From: JBFLYC01 sp040756735
GTDB lineage: Bacteria; Bacillota; DSM-16504; Desulfitibacterales; Desulfitibacteraceae
Assembly (NCBI GenBank): GCA_040756735.1
Contig: JBFLYC010000002.1
Location: forward strand, 141,654 to 205,653
Length of the DNA: 64,000 nucleotides
Direction: 5' to 3'
Shown: positions 1 through 9,014 of the stretch, piece by piece
How the letters are laid out: the number at the start of each line of letters is the position of its first letter
Position numbering within the stretch: the stretch's first letter is position 1
Notes under the pieces: model-generated
What the model saw: only the letters and a program-made list of their open reading frames with translations
Database searches by the model: none
What the model was told of the DNA's origin: nothing
Translations under genes and position numbers: made by a program

Positions 1-1100
1 CTGCTCACAGTAGAGGCGGATTGGTTTACTTTGATATTGATGGCTTCAATCTGTGAAACCATTTCCTCCATAACCTGTTTGCCTACCCTGGATTTACCTA
101 GAACGCCTTCTGCACTCTGGGTCATTTGCAAGGCTTTTTGATTGACAAGTTCAATATTTGCAGCGGTATTTTCTACAAAACTGACAGCGTCATATACGTA
201 TTTTTGCTGGCTTTGGGCTCCTGCGGACAGCTGTTCAATGGTTGCAGCAACCTGTTGAGCTGATTGGCTTGTCTGTTCTGCATTTGAGGCTAGTTGGCTG
301 CTGTTAAACCCTAATTGTTCTGATATTGACATGATTTGTGCAAGAAGTCCTTTGAGGTTTGACTGCATTTCATTAAAGGCCCTGATGAATTCAGCAACTT
401 CTCCCTTGCCCTTTATTTCAGAGAGTTGTGAGGTTAAGTCGCCTTCAGCAATTTTTTTGCTTATGACTATCAATTTTTTTAGTGGTCTTGTAATGGAAGT
501 ATATAGTACTATGGAGATGATACCACTAACAACTATAATTAACCCCAGGACCCAAATAGAAGTCTGAGTAGTTTCCTTCATGGTTTCTTTGATGGCCAGG
601 TTGCTCTTGGTGTATTCTCCATTTTTCTCAATAGTAAAATTTTGCACCCTCTTGTTTAAATCACTTATCACAGATCTGGCAGAATTTATGGCATAACGCA
701 TGGTAAAGGCATCTTCCATGGTGTGGGCGGGAACCAGATGGTTCTCAAATAAATCGACTAATGTTTTGTTAAGATTTTCGAATATTTCCAGCTGGTGGCG
801 TTCTTCTTCACTAAGTCTGGATTTAATGGAATTTAAAGTTGAAAGAAAATCCATTTGGGAATTGTGAAACCTGTTAACTGCTTCAAGATCATTGAAGACA
901 TATAACTCAGTAAAGCAGTTATATAAATCCCTGTTATACAGGGCCAATTGGTTTGCGTATCTGGCTAGGGTATTATTTTGATCAAGTTCTTTTAGGTTTG
1001 CATCTATGTTTCCTAACTGCTGGTGATTAAAATAAGACCCACCAAAAAATATTATTACAATGAAAAAACAAGAAATAATTAGTTTTGCTTTAATTGACAT
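1..1100 (-). CDS. Methyl-accepting chemotaxis protein (3' part beyond window)
   Basis: The frame starts at an ATG (complement of 1098-1100) behind an AAGAAGGG ribosome site and runs off the left edge, leaving about 366 residues. It shows a hydrophobic N-terminal anchor (about residues 5-22), a helical periplasmic-type region of some 160 residues with no recognised ligand pocket, a second membrane segment (about 181-202), a HAMP linker beginning ITRPLKKL, and the start of the Ala/Gln/Ser-rich signalling coiled coil. The protein would sense an unknown stimulus and signal to CheA/CheW. The methylation and hairpin-tip regions lie outside the window. A c-di-GMP riboswitch in its leader links it to second-messenger control. 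Confidence 0.9.
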   Translation of the reverse strand, partial: MSIKAKLIISCFFIVIIFFGGSYFNHQQLGNIDANLKELDQNNTLARYANQLALYNRDLYNCFTELYVFNDLEAVNRFHNSQMDFLSTLNSIKSRLSEEERHQLEIFENLNKTLVDLFENHLVPAHTMEDAFTMRYAINSARSVISDLNKRVQNFTIEKNGEYTKSNLAIKETMKETTQTSIWVLGLIIVVSGIISIVLYTSITRPLKKLIVISKKIAEGDLTSQLSEIKGKGEVAEFIRAFNEMQSNLKGLLAQIMSISEQLGFNSSQLASNAEQTSQSAQQVAATIEQLSAGAQSQQKYVYDAVSFVENTAANIELVNQKALQMTQSAEGVLGKSRVGKQVMEEMVSQIEAINIKVNQSASTVS

Positions 1101-1174
1101 GGTAATTTATCCCTTCTTTCTTTTGTTTATCAATAAATATAGCCTGTATCCATGCTTAGTGGAACAGGCCTTTA

Positions 1175-1272
1175 AACTAATTTAGCAGCCTGGCAGTCAT
1201 AGCATGTTGGAGCCTTAGACCCATAGCTTTGCGTCGCCATCTTTCAATGGTTCTGCCCTAGAGTGTATTTAA
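1175..1272 (-). promoter_or_regulatory. c-di-GMP-I (GEMM) riboswitch in the chemoreceptor leader
   Basis: Read on the reverse strand, the leader contains the GEMM hallmarks in order: AGGGCAGAACC, a GAAA tetraloop, GGCGACGCAAAGC, GGGTCTAAGG, and a second arm closing with CTGCCAGGCTGC. These match the class I c-di-GMP aptamer core (GACGCAAAGC plus tetraloop). It sits about 75 nt upstream of the chemoreceptor start. Between aptamer and gene is an AGCCTGT/ACAGGCC stem (about 1141-1175) that could be part of the expression platform. Whether the ligand is c-di-GMP or a related dinucleotide was not settled. Confidence 0.85.
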
Positions 1273-1536
1273 AATTATTTATTCTTTTAATTTTCGTCAT
1301 CTTTCGATAAAATCCTGCATATTTTGGATTAATTAACCAAAAAAAATGCAAAGATTTCCTGGTACACAAGTTGCAATAAAGTTGGAATAAATTTTAAAAA
1401 ATATTTCGAACAATTGTTCCCAACCTTTTATAAATGTTTTATAATGGAAATATCCAAAAGCAAGTAAGAATATGGTCTTATAAACTTTTAGTGTGCTTTA
1501 AGTGTGGGATGTTGGGGTACAGGCGGGAGAGCTCAA
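1273..1536. other. AT-rich intergenic stretch, no gene seen
   Basis: This stretch lies between the riboswitch and the uvrA promoter. It is strongly AT-rich and probably carries the reverse-strand promoter of the chemoreceptor. A TATAAT-like run near 1438-1445 could be a further forward promoter. No conserved RNA or coding signal was recognised. Confidence 0.4.
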
Positions 1537-1565
1537 TTGCTTAGCTGATAAAGTAATGATATAAT
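1537..1565 (+). promoter_or_regulatory. Putative sigma-A promoter for uvrA-uvrC
   Basis: TTGCTT (1537-1542) and a perfect TATAAT (1560-1565) are separated by 17 bp, about 90 nt before the uvrA start. No LexA-type operator was recognised nearby. Confidence 0.55.
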
Positions 1566-1657
1566 GTAGTGATAAATGATAATTATTACTATTAGGGATG
1601 AAAGTCCTCAATTCCCCGAAGATGGTTAAATTTTGAAGAAATTGGCGGTGCAGCAAA

Positions 1658-4522
1658 TTGGCAAAGGATAAACTGATTATCAAGGGAGCAAGGGTTCATA
1701 ACTTAAAAAATATAGACGTGGAAATCCCCAGAGATAAACTTGTAGTGGTCACAGGTTTAAGCGGGTCAGGCAAGTCTTCTTTAGCCTTTGATACCATCTA
1801 TGCGGAAGGGCAAAGAAGGTATGTGGAATCATTGTCAGCCTATGCCAGACAGTTTTTAGGCCAAATGGACAAACCTGATGTGGATTATATAGAAGGATTA
1901 TCTCCTGCTATTTCCATAGATCAGAAGACTACCAGCCGAAATCCTCGCAGTACGGTGGGAACTGTTACAGAAATATATGATTACCTCAGGCTTTTGTATG
2001 CGCGGGTGGGTAAGGTGCACTGCCCAAAATGCCATAAGCCCATAGCCCAGCAAACGGTAACCCAGATGGTTGACCAATTGATGCTGCTCCCTGAGAAAAC
2101 CAAGATTCAGGTCTTAGCCCCCCTGGTCAGAGGCCGAAAGGGTGAACATCAAAAGATACTCGATGAGGTCAGAAAAAATGGATTTGCCCGGGTGAGAGTT
2201 AATGGTACTGTCCACCAATTGGATGAAGAAATTAAATTAGAGAAGAATAAAAAACATACCATTGAGATTGTAGTGGATAGAATTGTAATTAAAGAGGGAA
2301 TAGAGGCAAGGCTTGCAGAATCCCTGGAAACTTCATTAAAACTTTCAGAAGGAATAGTAAAGATCGATGTAGTTGGAAAAGAGGAACTAACCTTTTCGGA
2401 ACAGTTTGCCTGTATGGACTGCGGTATAAGTCTGGAGGAGGTTAACCCCAGGACTTTTTCCTTCAATAGCCCCTATGGCGCTTGCCAATCCTGCAGTGGA
2501 TTAGGTTTTAAAAATGAGGTCGATCCTGATCTAGTAATTCCTGATAAGACCAAATCCATCGCAGAGGGGGCAATTGTACCCTGGAGCAAATCAACCAGCA
2601 ATTATTATCCACAAATGCTGGAAGGTCTGGCTGAGAACTATGGTTTTAGTGTTGAAACACCTGTAGAGGAATTATCCCAGGAACATCTCAAAATTATTTT
2701 ATATGGAAGCAGGGGTGTAAAACTTAAGTTCAGGTATAAAAACCGTTTCGGTACCCGCAAGACTTACGTGGCCAGTTTTGAAGGGGTTATACCTAATTTA
2801 GAAAGAAGATACAAGGAATCGCAATCAGATTGGGTTCGTGCTGAGATTGAAGAATTCATGAGCACAAGTCCCTGTCCAGATTGCGGCGGCTCACGTCTCA
2901 GACATGAATCACTCTGGGTGCTTATAGGTGGTAAAAATATTTATGAGTTTACCCGGATGTCTGTGGCTGAATCCCTGCGGTTTTTGCAAGAGGTTAGCTT
3001 CACAGACAGGGAAAGGTTGATAGCCCATCAAGTGATTAAAGAGATAAGAGAAAGACTGTCTTTTATGGTGAATGTGGGTTTGGACTATTTGACCCTGGAC
3101 AGGGCTGCCGGAACTTTATCGGGAGGTGAAGCTCAAAGAATTAGACTTGCAACTCAGATTGGTTCAAGTCTGGTTGGCGTGCTTTATATTCTTGATGAGC
3201 CTAGCATCGGTCTGCATCAAAGGGACAACGAAAGACTGCTTAATACTTTAAGACACCTGCGGGATCTAGGCAATACCTTGATTGTTGTTGAGCATGATGA
3301 AGAGACAATCCGTACTGCTGATTACATTTTAGATATTGGTCCTGGTGCAGGAGCCCACGGTGGAAGGGTTGTAGCCGCCGGATGCCTGCGGGATATTATG
3401 AACTGCCGGGAGTCCATTACGGGACAGTATTTAAAGGGTGAAAAGAAGATACCCCTGCCCCTGGCAAGGCGTCCTGGCAATGGTAAAAGACTTGTAATTA
3501 AAGGGGCCCAGGAGCACAACCTGAAAAATATTGATGTAGAGATACTCTTGGGCGTTTTTACCTGTATAACAGGGGTGTCTGGCAGCGGTAAAAGCACCTT
3601 AATTAATGAGATTCTCTATAAAAAGCTGGTTAGCACACTGCACAACGCCAAGGAAAAGCCGGGCAAGCACAGGGAAATCAGGGGTATTGAACACCTTGAT
3701 AAAGTAATTGACATTGACCAATCGCCTATTGGCAGAACGCCTCGCTCCAATCCCGCCACCTATACGGGGGTTTTTGACGCAATCAGAGAGTTGTATTCTC
3801 AGACCCAGGATGCCAGGGCCAGGGGGTACAAACCTGGTAGATTCAGCTTTAATGTAAAGGGCGGCAGATGTGAAGCCTGCAAGGGAGACGGCATCATAAA
3901 AATTGAAATGCACTTCTTGCCGGATGTGTATGTACCCTGCGAAGTCTGCAAGGGTAAAAGGTATAACAGGGAAACCCTGGAAATAAGATTTAAAGGGAAA
4001 AATATTTCCGATGTCCTTGAGATGACTGTGGATGAAGCTGCAGAGTTTTTTGCCAACCTGCCTAAAATATTTCGCAAGTTGAAGACCATGCAGGATGTAG
4101 GCCTGGGTTATATTCGCCTGGGTCAGCCGGCCACTACCCTTTCAGGCGGGGAGGCGCAGCGGGTTAAGCTTGCCACTGAATTGAGCAGGCGCAGTAATGG
4201 AAAGACTCTTTATATTTTGGATGAACCCACCACTGGTCTGCATATCGCAGACATTGACAAATTATTAAGGGTACTGCAAAAACTTACAGATAATGGCGAT
4301 ACTGTTTTGGTCATCGAGCATAACCTCGATGTGATTAAAACCGCCGATTATATTATTGATTTGGGGCCTGAAGGAGGACAAGGGGGCGGTAAGGTAATTG
4401 CTATGGGTACTCCAGAAGAGGTTGCCGGAATACCCGGATCATATACCGGGCAGTTTCTGAAGAGAGTACTGGGGGTGGAAAAGGGTGACCCTGGAAGACA
4501 GGTTGAAGCGATTACCGGATAA
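1658..4522 (+). CDS. uvrA: Excinuclease ABC subunit A
   Basis: DNA-damage recognition ATPase of nucleotide excision repair; it acts as a dimer that loads UvrB at lesions. At 954 residues it is full length. Visible landmarks are Walker A GLSGSGKSS near residue 33, the zinc pairs CPKC and CMDC/CQSC in the insertion region, CPDCGGSRL, the first ABC signature LSGGEAQRIRLATQ, a second Walker A GVSGSGKST near 642, the C-terminal zinc module CEAC...CEVC, and a second LSGGEAQRVKLA. The start is a TTG (1658) after a GGCGGTG site and gives the expected MAKDKLIIKGARVHNLKN beginning. The end overlaps uvrC by 38 nt, so the two are probably co-translated. Confidence 0.97.
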   Translation: MAKDKLIIKGARVHNLKNIDVEIPRDKLVVVTGLSGSGKSSLAFDTIYAEGQRRYVESLSAYARQFLGQMDKPDVDYIEGLSPAISIDQKTTSRNPRSTVGTVTEIYDYLRLLYARVGKVHCPKCHKPIAQQTVTQMVDQLMLLPEKTKIQVLAPLVRGRKGEHQKILDEVRKNGFARVRVNGTVHQLDEEIKLEKNKKHTIEIVVDRIVIKEGIEARLAESLETSLKLSEGIVKIDVVGKEELTFSEQFACMDCGISLEEVNPRTFSFNSPYGACQSCSGLGFKNEVDPDLVIPDKTKSIAEGAIVPWSKSTSNYYPQMLEGLAENYGFSVETPVEELSQEHLKIILYGSRGVKLKFRYKNRFGTRKTYVASFEGVIPNLERRYKESQSDWVRAEIEEFMSTSPCPDCGGSRLRHESLWVLIGGKNIYEFTRMSVAESLRFLQEVSFTDRERLIAHQVIKEIRERLSFMVNVGLDYLTLDRAAGTLSGGEAQRIRLATQIGSSLVGVLYILDEPSIGLHQRDNERLLNTLRHLRDLGNTLIVVEHDEETIRTADYILDIGPGAGAHGGRVVAAGCLRDIMNCRESITGQYLKGEKKIPLPLARRPGNGKRLVIKGAQEHNLKNIDVEILLGVFTCITGVSGSGKSTLINEILYKKLVSTLHNAKEKPGKHREIRGIEHLDKVIDIDQSPIGRTPRSNPATYTGVFDAIRELYSQTQDARARGYKPGRFSFNVKGGRCEACKGDGIIKIEMHFLPDVYVPCEVCKGKRYNRETLEIRFKGKNISDVLEMTVDEAAEFFANLPKIFRKLKTMQDVGLGYIRLGQPATTLSGGEAQRVKLATELSRRSNGKTLYILDEPTTGLHIADIDKLLRVLQKLTDNGDTVLVIEHNLDVIKTADYIIDLGPEGGQGGGKVIAMGTPEEVAGIPGSYTGQFLKRVLGVEKGDPGRQVEAITG

Positions 4523-6278
4523 ACCGGGTGTATATATGATGTTATCCGATGAGGGGAAGGTTATCTATGTGGGTAAAGCTGCCTCCCTTAGAAATAGGGT
4601 GCGCAGCTATTTCCGTTCCAACCAGAATTCTCCCAAGGCAGCTGCACTCATGCTGCATGTAAAAGACTTGGATTATATAGTAACTGATAATGAAGTAGAG
4701 GCTTTGATCTTAGAATGCAATCTGATCAAAAATCATCGTCCCAAATACAATGTTTTTTTAAAAGATGACAAGACCTACCCATATATTAAAATTACCCTGG
4801 ATGAAGAATATCCAAGGATTGTAACCACCCGCCGCATCCAAAAAGACGGGGGGAAATACTATGGTCCTTTTACTAATGTTGGCTCCATGCATGAAACTGT
4901 GAAGCTTTTAAGACGTCTTTTCCCTGTTCGTACCTGCAAATCTATTAAACCTCAGGATCGACCATGCCTTAACCATCATATCAAGAGGTGTTTGGCTCCT
5001 TGTACAGGAAATATTTCTCCTAACGACTATAGAACTATGGTTGAGCAGACAATCATGTTTTTGGAAGGCAAGCAGGAGAAAGTCTTGGAAACCTTGCAAA
5101 GAAAGATGAGAGAAGCCTCAGAAAATCTAGAATTTGAGAGAGCCGGTGAACTAAGGGATCAAATTATGGCTGTGGAGAAGGTTCTGGAAAAGCAAAAAAT
5201 AGAAAATCCTGTCGAAGAAGATCAGGATGTGATTGCCTTTGCCAGGGGAGTTGATGAAGCCTGTGTACAGGTGTTTTTCATTAGAAATGGCAAGGTAGTT
5301 GGCAGAGAACACTATTTTATTGATGGAACGGATAATCTTTCCCGCACAGAAATAGTGACTGCTTTTGTCAAGCAGTATTACAGCAGGGTTGCTGATATTC
5401 CACGCAAGATTCTCCTTCAGGAACCTGTAGAGGATAAAGAAATCATCGAACTGTGGCTCAAGGAGAAAAGGGGAAGCAAGGTATCCCTGGCAACTCCCCA
5501 AATTGGCAGCAAGCTAAAGCTTGTGGAAATGGTGGCAAAAAATGCCCTGCTGCTCCTTGAGGAAGCCCAGCTTTCCAGGCAAAGAAAAAAGATGAGTGAC
5601 GAAGAGGCCCTGCTGCTGTTAAAAGATTATTTGGATTTGCAAAATATACCCTTAAGAATCGAATGCTATGACGTGTCAAACATTCAAGGTTCAAGCGCTG
5701 TGGGGTCCATGGTAGTCTTCGAGAAGGGACGGCCTGTACCTGAGCAGTACAGGAAATTTAAAATCAAGACTGTTGACGGCCCAAATGATTATGCTGCCCT
5801 CCAGGAGGTGCTGTACCGCAGGTTTAAGCATGGTGCAAATGCAGCAAGTCTGCCTGACCTGGTATTGATTGATGGAGGCAAGGGGCAGCTCAGTGCCTGC
5901 AGGGAAGTCATGAGGGTGTTGGACTTGGCCCATATTCCTGCCTACGGACTGGCCAAAAAGGAGGAACTCCTTTTTGGCGAAGGCAAAGAAGACCCCATTA
6001 TTCTTCCAAGGACTTCTGAGGCCTTATACCTGGTTCAGAGAATCAGGGATGAGGCGCACCGCTTTGCCCTGGCTTATCATAGAAGTATCAGGGGGAAAGA
6101 CAGTTTAAGGTCTCTCCTGGATGAGATACCTGGTATCGGTCCTAAAAGGAAAAAAGCCCTGCTGATGCGTTTCGGTTCTATAGAAGAAATCAGGGCAGCT
6201 GCTATAAAGGACTTAGAGGAAGTGGAAGGCATGAACAAAAAGGCTGCTGAGCAGGTATATGATTATTTTTGTAGATAG
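4485..6278 (+). CDS. uvrC: Excinuclease ABC subunit C
   Basis: Dual nuclease that makes the 3' and 5' incisions around lesions held by UvrB. At 597 residues it has all expected parts: an N-terminal GIY-YIG nuclease (PGVYMM...VIYVGKA, residues 15-35), a UVR helix that contacts UvrB (near 200-235), the RNase H-like 5' nuclease (ECYDVSNIQGSSAVGSMV near 390 and LVLIDGGKGQL), and a C-terminal helix-hairpin-helix pair (IPGIGPKRKKALL...VEGMNKKAAEQV). The GTG start lies inside the end of uvrA behind GGGGGTGG. uvrB is not in the window. Confidence 0.97.
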   Translation: MTLEDRLKRLPDKPGVYMMLSDEGKVIYVGKAASLRNRVRSYFRSNQNSPKAAALMLHVKDLDYIVTDNEVEALILECNLIKNHRPKYNVFLKDDKTYPYIKITLDEEYPRIVTTRRIQKDGGKYYGPFTNVGSMHETVKLLRRLFPVRTCKSIKPQDRPCLNHHIKRCLAPCTGNISPNDYRTMVEQTIMFLEGKQEKVLETLQRKMREASENLEFERAGELRDQIMAVEKVLEKQKIENPVEEDQDVIAFARGVDEACVQVFFIRNGKVVGREHYFIDGTDNLSRTEIVTAFVKQYYSRVADIPRKILLQEPVEDKEIIELWLKEKRGSKVSLATPQIGSKLKLVEMVAKNALLLLEEAQLSRQRKKMSDEEALLLLKDYLDLQNIPLRIECYDVSNIQGSSAVGSMVVFEKGRPVPEQYRKFKIKTVDGPNDYAALQEVLYRRFKHGANAASLPDLVLIDGGKGQLSACREVMRVLDLAHIPAYGLAKKEELLFGEGKEDPIILPRTSEALYLVQRIRDEAHRFALAYHRSIRGKDSLRSLLDEIPGIGPKRKKALLMRFGSIEEIRAAAIKDLEEVEGMNKKAAEQVYDYFCR

Positions 6279-6284
6279 AGTAAA

Positions 6285-6332
6285 TCAGAAATCAGAAGTC
6301 AGAATACAGAATACAGAATACAGAGGGCAGGA
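6285..6332. repeat. Short tandem CAGAATA-type repeat after uvrC
   Basis: Near-tandem copies of CAGAATA and its variants (CAGAAGT, CAGAAAT) occupy the gap between uvrC and the reverse-strand gene that follows. A related but inverted version lies between tpiA and gpmI (26118-26200). No hairpin with a T-run was found. Confidence 0.7.
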
Positions 6333-6353
6333 AACGGAAACTGCCGATTTGCC

Positions 6354-6635
6354 TTAGAACTTGGTATGACTTAAGCGTATAAGCAGGTAGTCTTTGTGGG
6401 ATGTGAAAGTTACAAAGGGCGCTGCTGTACGAAAGGTGAGTTCATGGTCAAAGGTCATATAGAGATAATTGTCATCCTTATCCATGTCAAGCTTGCGGGT
6501 TGCAAATGAAAACTGCGTTTGCGGCGTGGCAATGGTAATTGCCAAGGGGGCTGCAAAACGATATTCACCATTTTCTTCCGTGAATGACATGCCTAATTCT
6601 TTTAAAGCTTCTTTTAAAAGATTATTATGGTACAC
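6354..6635 (-). CDS. Hypothetical 93-residue protein
   Basis: Not recognised. The gene reads on the reverse strand from a GTG (complement of 6633-6635) placed 9 nt after a perfect AGGAGG, which argues that it is really translated. The product has no signal peptide, membrane segment or cysteine pattern. Its alternating hydrophobic pattern (YRFAAPLAITIATPQTQFSF, YLYMTFDHELTF, YLLIRLSHTKF) suggests a small all-beta fold. It is convergent with uvrC and divergent from the HAD gene across a long repeat array. Confidence 0.7.
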   Translation of the reverse strand: MYHNNLLKEALKELGMSFTEENGEYRFAAPLAITIATPQTQFSFATRKLDMDKDDNYLYMTFDHELTFRTAAPFVTFTSHKDYLLIRLSHTKF

Positions 6636-6704
6636 TTTTTTATTCCTCCTTAATAAATATTAGAGAGATTTTGTCTTTGCGGAATATGAAAAGGAATTAT
6701 GCCC

Positions 6705-7063
6705 CATTGTCTTTTATTATGTGACCGAGGTTAGAGGATGGTGACAGAGAACCGTCCCCTTGACACCGAGGTTAGAGGATGGTGACAGAGAACCGTCCCC
6801 TTGACACCTCATTGTCTTTTATTATGTGACAGAGGTTAGAGGATGGTGACAGAGAACCGTCCCCTTGACACCACCCTTGACACCACCCTTGACACCATTG
6901 AGGATGGTGACAGAGAACCGTCCCCTTGACACCGTTGAGGATGGTGACAGAGAACCGTCCCCTTGACACCCGTGACAGAGAACCGTCCCCTTGACACCCC
7001 TGGTGACAGAGAACCGTCCCCTTGACACCCCCTTGACACCCCCCTTGACACCGACACCGTGCC
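6705..7063. repeat. Repeat array, family A (GGGGACGGTTC core, GTGTCA/GTCACC arms), 7 copies
   Basis: Seven copies of a 28-nt unit occur here, reading on this strand GGTGACAGAGAACC followed by GTCCCCTTGACACC. The arms GGTGNCA and TTGACACC are imperfect inverses of each other. Short extra CCTTGACACC stubs lie between units. A longer module starting CATTGTCTTTTATTAT recurs at 6705 and 6810, so a 105-bp segment was itself duplicated. The array fills a divergent intergenic space, so it is not simply a transcription terminator. Reading frames through it are repeat artefacts. Confidence 0.9.
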
Positions 7064-7228
7064 ACCAAGAACATACTTTTATTATACTTTTATTATAAGC
7101 TTATTATATAATAATATAGGGCAGGTTTCATTAAGAAAAGGGTGGATTTGTCATTTTTGCAAACTGATTTAGAAGGAAAGTCGGCTGGTTTTAGAGAAAG
7201 ATATAAGAGTTAATGAGGGAGGCAACAT

Positions 7229-8020
7229 ATGAACCAGTTTAAATTAGTAGCAATTGATTTGGATGGGACCCTATTAAATAATGACCTGGAGATTTCACCT
7301 AGGGCTGCAGCTACCATCAAAGAGGCCGGCAAAAGAGGAGTCAAGGTGACCCTTTGCACAGGCAGAATGTTTGCATCTGCTTTTCCTTATGCACAGGAGT
7401 TGGGAATTAACGTTCCTCTGATTACCTATAATGGAGCTTTGGTAAAAAATTCCATGGACGGTGAAATTCTCTATGAGAGAAATCTTCCCTTAGAGGATGC
7501 TAAAGATGTTATCAAGATCTGCAGGAACTATGATTGCCAGCTCAATGTTTATTACCAGGATAAGTTGTATATAGAGGACCAAAACTTGTGGGCAAAAAAA
7601 TATGCCAGCAGGGTAAAGGTTCCTTTAAATGAAGTGCATGATCTGTTGGAATTTCTTACGGAACCGCCCATCAAGCTGTTGGCCATGGGCGAGGAGGATG
7701 TGCTGCAGTTGATCAGGCAGGAACTAACTGGCAGGCAGTTGTATATTACCAGATCCCAGCCTTATTTTTTGGAGATTCTAAATGTAGAAGCCACCAAGGG
7801 TAAAGGCTTGCAAGCCGTTGCCAATAGACTTTCCATAGACAGAAAGCATATCCTGGCTATAGGCGACAATGAAAATGATATAGAAATGTTTAGGTATGCA
7901 GGATTTGCTGTTGCCATGGCCAATGCTGAGGAACATGTGAGAATGCATGTGGATTATGTCACAAAGACCAATGATGATGACGGTGTTGCAGAGGCTATTG
8001 AAAAACTAGTGTTAAGGTAA
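7229..8020 (+). CDS. Cof-type HAD-IIB hydrolase
   Basis: A cytosolic sugar-phosphate or nucleotide phosphatase of the Cof subfamily (263 residues, normal length). Motif I is DLDGTLL at residues 9-15 (nucleophile Asp9, acid/base Asp11), motif II is TLCTGR near 42, the family cap domain covers roughly 85-185, motif III is the lysine of KGKGLQAVA near 192, and motif IV is IGDNENDIEMF near 211. The ATG follows GAGGGAGG. Its substrate cannot be predicted. An AT-rich promoter region precedes it after the family A array, and a family B repeat array begins at its stop codon. Confidence 0.9.
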   Translation: MNQFKLVAIDLDGTLLNNDLEISPRAAATIKEAGKRGVKVTLCTGRMFASAFPYAQELGINVPLITYNGALVKNSMDGEILYERNLPLEDAKDVIKICRNYDCQLNVYYQDKLYIEDQNLWAKKYASRVKVPLNEVHDLLEFLTEPPIKLLAMGEEDVLQLIRQELTGRQLYITRSQPYFLEILNVEATKGKGLQAVANRLSIDRKHILAIGDNENDIEMFRYAGFAVAMANAEEHVRMHVDYVTKTNDDDGVAEAIEKLVLR

Positions 8021-8240
8021 GGGGACACACCTCTTTCAGAGGAATGTCCCCAACGTAAGTAAGGGGACACACTTCCCTTGTCGCGTAAACTCTTGGCTTG
8101 GAGGAATGTCCCCAACGTAAGTAAGGGGACACACCTCCCTTGTCGCGTAAACTCTTGGTTCCAAGGTAAGGGGACACACCTCTTTCAGAGGAATGTCCCC
8201 AACGTATGAATGTCCCCAACGTATGAATGTCCCCAACGTA
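8021..8240. repeat. Repeat array, family B (GGGGACACACCTC...GAATGTCCCC)
   Basis: Four copies of AAGGGGACACACCTC (one with a TT variant) and five of GAATGTCCCCAACGTA alternate. Two units contain an insert resembling CCTTGTCGCGTAAACTCTTGG. Each complete unit can fold by pairing GGGGACA with TGTCCCC. The array ends 9 bp before the next start codon and its last copy abuts that gene's ribosome site (AGGTGA). Confidence 0.9.
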
Positions 8241-8249
8241 GGTGATTTT

Positions 8250-9014
8250 ATGAACTTAGTTGCAGATTTACACACTCATACTATTTCCAGCGGCCATGCG
8301 TACAGCACCATAGCTGAAAATCTAGCAGAGGCTGCAAAAAAGGGTCTTAAGCTGATGGCGGTAACAGACCATGGTCCGCATATGCCCGGCGGACCTCATT
8401 TGTATTATTTCGGGACCATGAGAGTCCTGCCAAATAAATATATGGGTATTGAATTATTAAAGGGTATAGAAGCTAATATTATAGATCTGGAGGGAAGCAT
8501 AGATCTTCCGGACATCTACTATCCCATGCTTGATATTGTCCTGGCAGGTTTTCACACTTACTGTTATCCAGGTGGTAATATTAAAGAAAATACCAGGGCT
8601 ATGATAAAGGCCATGCAAAATCCCCTGGTTGATGTCATTGTGCATCCAGGCAATCCTGAGTTTATGGTTGACCCTGCTGAAATAGTTTTAGCTGCCAAGG
8701 AATATGGGATTTTGCTGGAAATAAACAATAGTTCCCTGGGCCTATCCCGTGCTGGCAGTTATGGCAACTGTTTAAAAATAGCTGAAAAAATTGCCGAGGC
8801 GGGAATTAAGGTAGCAGTGGGAAGTGATGCTCACTGGGCCGGGCAGGTGGGGGATTTTTCCGCTGCTCTGGGGCTTATCGCAAAAGCAGGAATTAAGGAA
8901 GAACAGGTAATTAACCGGTCTGTGGAAGAAATTCATGCCTACCTCAGAAGGCGAAGACCGGAAGAAAAGAAAAAACAATTACAAACCCAAGGAAGGGAAG
9001 AACTGAACATATGA
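8250..9014 (+). CDS. PHP-domain phosphatase, YcdX-like
   Basis: A 254-residue PHP-fold metallohydrolase, probably a phosphatase with a trinuclear metal site. Metal ligands are visible in order: DLHTHT at residues 6-11, TDHGPH near 50, a glutamate in KGIEANI, HTY, HPGNPEF and SDAHWAG near 205. The ATG at 8250 is chosen because AGGTGA lies 8 nt upstream; the frame extends further 5' but only through repeats. It overlaps the next PHP gene by 4 nt (ATGA), so the two are translationally coupled paralogues. Confidence 0.85.
   Translation: MNLVADLHTHTISSGHAYSTIAENLAEAAKKGLKLMAVTDHGPHMPGGPHLYYFGTMRVLPNKYMGIELLKGIEANIIDLEGSIDLPDIYYPMLDIVLAGFHTYCYPGGNIKENTRAMIKAMQNPLVDVIVHPGNPEFMVDPAEIVLAAKEYGILLEINNSSLGLSRAGSYGNCLKIAEKIAEAGIKVAVGSDAHWAGQVGDFSAALGLIAKAGIKEEQVINRSVEEIHAYLRRRRPEEKKKQLQTQGREELNI

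Noticed and set aside
6705..7063. Possible CRISPR array
   Set aside because: Repeats are regular but 'spacers' are themselves repeats or absent and vary from 0 to about 50 nt; no cas genes are adjacent.
6772..7074. Reverse-strand frames of 68-100 residues rich in GDGSLS/RFSVT repeats
   Set aside because: They arise solely from translation of the family A array in three frames, with no start signal.
8021..8240. Possible CRISPR array or coding repeats
   Set aside because: Units are palindromic modules with shared rather than unique spacers; frames through them mirror the repeat and have no ribosome sites.
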